Origin: Brevibacterium sp. JSBI002
GTDB taxonomy: Bacteria > Actinomycetota > Actinomycetes > Actinomycetales > Brevibacteriaceae
Assembly (NCBI RefSeq): GCF_026013965.1
Contig: NZ_CP110341.1
Location: 310,001-374,000 of the forward strand
DNA length: 64,000 nucleotides
Reading direction: 5' to 3'
Under the pieces are notes generated by a model. That model had not been told where the DNA came from. It did not search any database and saw only the letters and a list, made by a program, of their open reading frames with translations. Shown piece by piece: positions 59,824-64,000 of this stretch (the first letter of the stretch is position 1; the number at the start of each line of letters is the position of its first letter). The translations under genes and the position numbers were made by a program.

Positions 59824-61137
59824 ATGCCCCGCTCGTTTCTGGCCCAGGCCCGCAAGGTCGATGAGGCGACCCCGGACTCTCGCAGCCGCGAGGTCGACTT
59901 CCTGCGCGCCGCGGCGATCACCGTGGTCGTGCTCGGTCATTGGACGATCATCGCCGTCAGCGCCGCCGGCGGCATCGAACCACACGGACTGCTCGACCAG
60001 GCGAGATGGACGCACCCTCTGACCTGGGTGTTCCAGGTGATGCCGATCTTCTTCCTCGTCGGCGGCTACTCCAACGCACTGTCCTGGCGTTCGGCCAGGC
60101 GGCGTCAGACCGGCTACGCCGAATGGCTGCGGGCGCGCCTGCGCCGCCTCGGCCTTCCGCTCATCCCGCTGCTGCTCGTCTGGCTGGCCACCTGCGTCAT
60201 CGCCCTGTCTGCCGGTGCTGCACCCGCCTCCGTCCAGCTGGCCTCCCAGATGGCACTCGTGCCGACCTGGTTCCTCGCGGCCTATCTGCTCGTCGTCATC
60301 GTTGCCCCGCCGTGTCTGATCCTGTGGGAGAGGTGGGGCTGGTGGTCGATCATCGCAGGCATCGGCTTGGCCGGCATCATCGACCTCATCAGCATCGTCA
60401 CCGAGAGCACGCTCGCCGGCTATCCGAACTACCTGCTCGTCTGGGCGAGCTTCCATCAGTTCGGCTATGCCTGGCTCGACGGCCGACTCTCCAGCATCAG
60501 TCGCTGCCTGCTGCTCTTCGTCATCGGCGCAGTCGGACTCGGGCTCCTCGTCGGCTTCGGCCCTTATCCGGTGTCGATGATCACCGCAGGCACCGATACG
60601 ATCTCGAATTCCGCCCCGACCCGTGTGACCATGGCCTTCCTCGGCATGGCTCAGGCCGGAATCGTGCTCATGCTCCAGAAGCCGCTCGCGAAACTGCTGC
60701 GCAGCCCCGGACTGTGGTTCCTCACGGTGCTCGTCAACCAGCGCATCATGACCTGGTTCCTCTGGCACCTGACCGCGCTGACTGCCTTGGCCAACGTCCT
60801 CATCGGATTCGACGCCGATGCCCTGCTGCCGACTCCGCTGACCGGAATCTGGTGGCTCACGCGTCCGCTGTGGGCGCTGGTTCTGCTGGCGATCACCGGG
60901 GTGCTCGTGGCGATCTTCGGCCGGTTCGAAACTCCGTCCCCCGACGACCGTCCCGCGCCTCCCGTGTGGATGCCGATCGCCGCCTCAGTGGCCATCTGCG
61001 CGGGCCTGGCCATCCTGGCCGACACCGGAATGGTCGACGGCCACGGCGTCACCTGGATCTGGCCGCTGCTGCCGCTCATCGGCATGTTCGCCTTCGGAGT
61101 CGTCCGCTTGCCCGGCCGGCGATCGGCGAAGAGCTGA
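59824..61137 (+). CDS. Acyltransferase-3 family membrane protein
   Basis: 437 residues with about ten to eleven membrane helices. REVDFLRAAAITVVVLGHWTIIAV carries the family's arginine and catalytic histidine, and QVMPIFFLVGGYSNALSWRS is the second conserved segment. The acyltransferase_3 group (OafA/YrhL-like) acylates envelope sugars or lipids, usually O-acetylation. AAGGA precedes the ATG at 59824. It converges with the SDR gene; an imperfect hairpin lies between them. The target is unknown. Confidence 0.82.
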   Translation: MPRSFLAQARKVDEATPDSRSREVDFLRAAAITVVVLGHWTIIAVSAAGGIEPHGLLDQARWTHPLTWVFQVMPIFFLVGGYSNALSWRSARRRQTGYAEWLRARLRRLGLPLIPLLLVWLATCVIALSAGAAPASVQLASQMALVPTWFLAAYLLVVIVAPPCLILWERWGWWSIIAGIGLAGIIDLISIVTESTLAGYPNYLLVWASFHQFGYAWLDGRLSSISRCLLLFVIGAVGLGLLVGFGPYPVSMITAGTDTISNSAPTRVTMAFLGMAQAGIVLMLQKPLAKLLRSPGLWFLTVLVNQRIMTWFLWHLTALTALANVLIGFDADALLPTPLTGIWWLTRPLWALVLLAITGVLVAIFGRFETPSPDDRPAPPVWMPIAASVAICAGLAILADTGMVDGHGVTWIWPLLPLIGMFAFGVVRLPGRRSAKS

Positions 61138-61171
61138 CCGTCGCCGAGGCGGCCCATCCGCTGCACGAGGA

Positions 61172-61232
61172 ATTCGGAGGGAGAGAAGTGTTGATTTCCT
61201 CGTCTGAAATCATCATTCTTCTCCCTCCGAAT
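61172..61232. terminator. Imperfect hairpin between convergent genes
   Basis: ATTCGGAGGGAGA (61172-61184) pairs with TCTCCCTCCGAAT (61220-61232), and GATTTC/GAAATC close the inner end. It lies between the acyltransferase and SDR stop codons. Confidence 0.65.
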
Positions 61233-61246
61233 CGACATGCCCCGGA

Positions 61247-62056
61247 TCAGATGTGGCGACCGCCGGAGATCTCGGTGACGGTGCCGGTGAGGTAGCTCGA
61301 CAGTCCGGAGGCGAGGAACAGCACGACGGAGGCGACCTCTTCGGGGTCGCCGGCGCGACCGAGCGGGATGTCGGCGAGCTTCGAATCGATCGCGTGCTGC
61401 GGCATGGCCGCGGTCATGGCGGTGTTGATGAACCCGGGCTGGATGGCGTTGATGCGGATGTTCTTGAACGCGACCTCCTTGGCCACGGCCTTCGTCATGC
61501 CGACGATGCCCGCCTTCGCCGCGGAGTAGTTCGACTGTCCGGGGTTGCCGACCTTGCCGCTGATCGAGGACGCGTTGATGATCGAGCCGCCGCGGTCCTG
61601 CTCGCGCATGAGCGCGGTGGCGACCTTGAGCCCGTTCCATGTGCCGCGCAGGTGCACGGAGATGACGTCGTCGAACTGCTGCTCGGTCATCTTCCGGATC
61701 GTCGCATCGCGGGTGATGCCGGCGTTGTTGACCCAGATGTCGATACCGCCGAAAGCGGTCGTGGCCGCTGCGGCGAGTTTTTCGACGGCCCCGAGGTCGG
61801 ACACATTGCACACCGCGCCCGTGGCGACTCCATCTCCGCCGAGTTCGGTCACAGCAGCCTGCAGACTCTCCTCATTCATATCGGCGAGAACGACCTTCGC
61901 GCCGGAGTCGACGAGGCTGCGCGCCATCGCCAGGCCGAGGCCCTGTCCGCCGCCGGTGACGACGGCGACCTTGCCGCTGAGGAGGCCGGGGACGGCGGTG
62001 ACTCCGCCGGTTTCGGTGACGGTGATGCCGGAGTTCGCGGTTGTGGATTCAGTCAT
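61247..62056 (-). CDS. SDR-family 3-oxoacyl reductase (FabG-like)
   Basis: 269 residues of the short-chain dehydrogenase fold. [15 protein letters not shown] is the cofactor glycine motif, NNAGITRD the structural site, and Ser ([10 protein letters not shown]) with YSAAKAG the catalytic pair. ADMNE after the second strand suggests NAD(H), though NADP(H) cannot be excluded. About 25 extra residues precede the core. It probably reduces or oxidises a beta-hydroxyacyl-CoA. AAAGG precedes the ATG at 62056, and it lies 30 nt after the acyl-CoA dehydrogenase gene in the same operon. Confidence 0.85.
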   Translation of the reverse strand: MTESTTANSGITVTETGGVTAVPGLLSGKVAVVTGGGQGLGLAMARSLVDSGAKVVLADMNEESLQAAVTELGGDGVATGAVCNVSDLGAVEKLAAAATTAFGGIDIWVNNAGITRDATIRKMTEQQFDDVISVHLRGTWNGLKVATALMREQDRGGSIINASSISGKVGNPGQSNYSAAKAGIVGMTKAVAKEVAFKNIRINAIQPGFINTAMTAAMPQHAIDSKLADIPLGRAGDPEEVASVVLFLASGLSSYLTGTVTEISGGRHI

Positions 62057-62086
62057 GGGATGCCTTTCGTGCGTGGTCGGTTGTTC

Positions 62087-63250
62087 TCAGAGGTTGAACT
62101 GCGGTTTGTGCGCGCCACCCAGCAGCTGCTTGGCGACGACGACGCGCTGGACCTCGGAGGTGCCTTCGTAGATGCGGAACAGGCGTGCGTGGCGGTAGAA
62201 GCGTTCGACCGCTGACTCGCGCATATAGCCCATGCCGCCCTGGATCTGCACGCCCTTGTCGGCGATGCGGGCGAGTGCTTCGGAGGCGAAGAGCTTCGCC
62301 GAGGAGGGGCCCAGCTTGCGATCGGTCTCGGCGTCCCAGCGCCCGGCGGCCGCGAGGACGAGAGCCTTGGCGGCGGCGACGTCGGTGTAGATATCGGCGA
62401 GCATCGCCTGGACGAGCTGGAACCGGGCGATCGGTTCCCCGCCCTGCTTCGCTTCGGCGGCGAAGCGGACGGATTCGTCGAGGATGCGGATCGACTGACC
62501 GACGCAGATCGCGGCGATGTGCAGGCGTCCCTTGTTGAGTGAGGCCATGGCCGCGTAGAAGCCCTTCTCCTCCTCACCGCCGATGAGGTTGGCGGCAGGC
62601 ACGCGCACGTCGTCGAAGAAGATCTCCGAGGTCCAGGCGCCGGCCTGACCCATCTTGTGATCGTGTGGGCCGACGGTCACGCCTTCGGACTGCGTGGGCA
62701 CGAGGAAGACCGAGATGCCCTTTGAGCCCGTGGCGTTCGGGTCGGTGCGGGCGAAGACCATGAGGACATCGGAGGCCTCCGCGTTGGTGATGAACCGCTT
62801 GGAGCCGTTGATGATGTAGTCATCGCCAACGCGTTCGGCCTTCGTCCGCAGGCCCGAGGGGTCGGAGCCGGCCTCGGATTCGGTGAGGGCGAAGGAAGCG
62901 ACGACCTCTCCGGAGGTCAGACGGGGCAGCCATTCGGACTTCTGCTCATCGGTGCCGTAGTTGACGAGCACCTGTCCGGCGATGCCGTTGTTCGTGCCGA
63001 ACAGGGACCGGAACGACGGGGTGGTGTAGCCGAGCTCCATGGCCAGGAGTGCGTCCTGTTCGGCATTGAGGCCGAGGCCGCCGTACTCCTCGGGCAGAGC
63101 CCAGCCGAAGAGTCCCATTTCGGCAGATTCCCTGATGATGGATTCGGGGAAGGCATCCTCGTCCTCGACTTGGGTCTCGAGGGGGACGACCTTCTCGCGG
63201 ACGAATTCGCGGACGGCAGTGAGGATGTCGTCGAGTTCTGAGTTGTCCAT
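62087..63250 (-). CDS. Acyl-CoA dehydrogenase
   Basis: 387 residues. FAD enzyme introducing the alpha-beta double bond in acyl-CoA. FALTESEAGSDPSGLRTKAE and GSKRFITNAEASDVLMVFART are the first signature, MGYMRESAVERFYRHARLFRIYEGTSEVQRVVVAKQLL the second, in which the catalytic glutamate is in YEGTSEVQ. AAGGAG lies before the ATG at 63250. Electrons go to ETF, possibly supplied by the etfBA at 22.9-24.7 kb or another pair. It is in one operon with a CoA-transferase gene upstream and an SDR gene downstream. Confidence 0.92.
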   Translation of the reverse strand: MDNSELDDILTAVREFVREKVVPLETQVEDEDAFPESIIRESAEMGLFGWALPEEYGGLGLNAEQDALLAMELGYTTPSFRSLFGTNNGIAGQVLVNYGTDEQKSEWLPRLTSGEVVASFALTESEAGSDPSGLRTKAERVGDDYIINGSKRFITNAEASDVLMVFARTDPNATGSKGISVFLVPTQSEGVTVGPHDHKMGQAGAWTSEIFFDDVRVPAANLIGGEEEKGFYAAMASLNKGRLHIAAICVGQSIRILDESVRFAAEAKQGGEPIARFQLVQAMLADIYTDVAAAKALVLAAAGRWDAETDRKLGPSSAKLFASEALARIADKGVQIQGGMGYMRESAVERFYRHARLFRIYEGTSEVQRVVVAKQLLGGAHKPQFNL

Positions 63251-63342
63251 TGTTGAATCTCCTTCAGATGGCTGCTGTGCAGAGGTCTGCGGTCAAGAGT
63301 TGAGATTGAGGGTCCGACTGGAAGGGTGCGAACCGGTACGGT

Positions 63343-64000
63343 CTAGAGGCTGTCGAGCCAGGCGCGGACCCGCTCGTCATCGGCACCGAGTTCTGGGGGA
63401 GCGAGGTCGTAGGCGACCTCGGACTTGGTCAGGCGGATCGGGTTGCGGATGGTCGGGATGACGCGGTCGCCGGTGCCGGTGTCCACGACCGGTTCCAAGC
63501 CGAGACTCTTCGCGTGTTCGACGCCTTCGGCGATCGAGTTGATCGGCGCGCAGGGCAGGCCGACGGCGGTGAGCTTGTCAAACCATTCCTGTGCCGTGTG
63601 GGCGGCCAGGGCGTCGAGGAGTTCGGGTTCGAGTTCGTCGCGGTGGGCGTTGCGGGCCTTGGCCTTCGCGAACCGGTCGTCATCACACCAATCGGGACGA
63701 CCGACCACCTCGGCGAGGATCCTGAATTGGCCGTCGTTGGCGGCGGCGACGATGAGTTCGCCCTCCTTCGTGGCCATCGGCTGATACGGATAGAGGCTCG
63801 GGTGGGCATTGCCCATGCGCGTGGGCGTCACGCCGGCCGCGGCATACGCGCCGGACTGGTTGGCCAGGCCGGACATCGCCGAGGACATGAGGTTGGTCTC
63901 GACGAGCTGGCCCTCTCCGGTGAGCGTCTTGTGCTGGATAGCGGCGAGGACGCCGATCGTCGTGTGCAGTCCGGTCATGACGTCGAAGACGGCGACCCCG
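63343..64000 (-). CDS. CaiB/BaiF-type class III CoA-transferase, C-terminal part
   Basis: About 219 residues ending at 63343; the start lies beyond the right edge. AVFDVMTGLHTTIGVLAAIQHKTLTGEGQLVETNLMSSAM and GNAHPSLYPYQPMATKEGELIVAAANDGQFR are typical of the family, as is LPCAPINSIAEGVEHAKSLG. These enzymes move CoA between carboxylic acids using an aspartate, which should be in the missing part. With the dehydrogenase and SDR genes it forms an activation-and-oxidation unit for an unidentified carboxylic acid. Confidence 0.88.
   Translation of the reverse strand, partial: GVAVFDVMTGLHTTIGVLAAIQHKTLTGEGQLVETNLMSSAMSGLANQSGAYAAAGVTPTRMGNAHPSLYPYQPMATKEGELIVAAANDGQFRILAEVVGRPDWCDDDRFAKAKARNAHRDELEPELLDALAAHTAQEWFDKLTAVGLPCAPINSIAEGVEHAKSLGLEPVVDTGTGDRVIPTIRNPIRLTKSEVAYDLAPPELGADDERVRAWLDSL

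Noticed and set aside
1..64000. tRNA, rRNA, CRISPR, insertion sequence or prophage signals
   Set aside because: I looked for T-loop GGTTCGAATCC patterns, regularly spaced direct repeats and transposase or integrase motifs and found none.

Overview
The window is chromosomal DNA of a high-GC actinobacterium. The best guess is the genus Brevibacterium or a close relative in the Micrococcales; this is inference from gene content (a RamB-type acetate regulator beside the glyoxylate genes, a MhuD-type haem-degrading enzyme, a DtxR/IdeR-type metal repressor, an actinobacterial-type Erm) and from promoter style. Eleven reading frames start 6-7 nt after a TANNNT-like -10 box with no ribosome binding site, as in leaderless actinobacterial genes. 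I see no rRNA, tRNA, CRISPR array, transposase or prophage.

Layout. 1-6.3 kb: partial lipase-maturation-factor-like gene, three paralogous membrane proteins with a C-terminal PH-like domain (one frameshifted), and a choline/betaine-type BCCT transporter. 6.4-10.7 kb: metal-dependent DtxR-family repressor, a large anchored LRV/beta-propeller protein, two small unknowns. 10.9-14.1 kb: an erm gene broken by one in-frame amber codon and preceded by a candidate leader peptide, then a Pit phosphate transporter with a probable PHO box. 14.4-18.5 kb: HdeD-like protein, racemase plus HAD pair, AraC regulator, VOC protein, thioesterase. 18.7-22.8 kb: receiver-only response regulator facing a glycosyltransferase/histidine kinase pair.

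22.9-33.1 kb is the most coherent region. A dimethylglycine-oxidase-like flavoprotein is in one operon with etfB and etfA. Two divergent IclR regulators, a MetF-like reductase, a DmdA/GcvT-like demethylase and an APC permease follow. Together these read as a tetrahydrofolate-linked demethylation system for a methylated amine or sulfonium compound of unknown identity. 33.3-35.5 kb: KtrB/KtrA potassium uptake. 35.6-40.6 kb: MhuD-like enzyme, orphan adenine methyltransferase, LhgO-like oxidase, enterochelin-esterase-like hydrolase. 40.7-45.4 kb: ramB, aceA and aceB. 45.5-52.8 kb: DinB-fold protein, WYL regulator, universal stress protein, large FAD/Fe-S oxidase, small HTH protein, IMPase. 52.9-57.0 kb: a four-gene siderophore ABC importer behind a DtxR-type iron box. 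57.1-64 kb: small membrane protein, YtcJ-like amidohydrolase, acyltransferase-3 protein, and an SDR / acyl-CoA dehydrogenase / CoA-transferase operon running off the end.

Two dispersed repeat families stand out. One is a 55-68 bp near-perfect palindrome (five copies), one of them inside the etfA coding frame. The other is the 14-mer CCTCGCCGAGGCGG or its complement (eleven exact copies found by eye, eight of them between genes). The iron genes (repressor, importer, MhuD, esterase) are scattered but form a plausible regulon; the glyoxylate genes sit next to their likely regulator.
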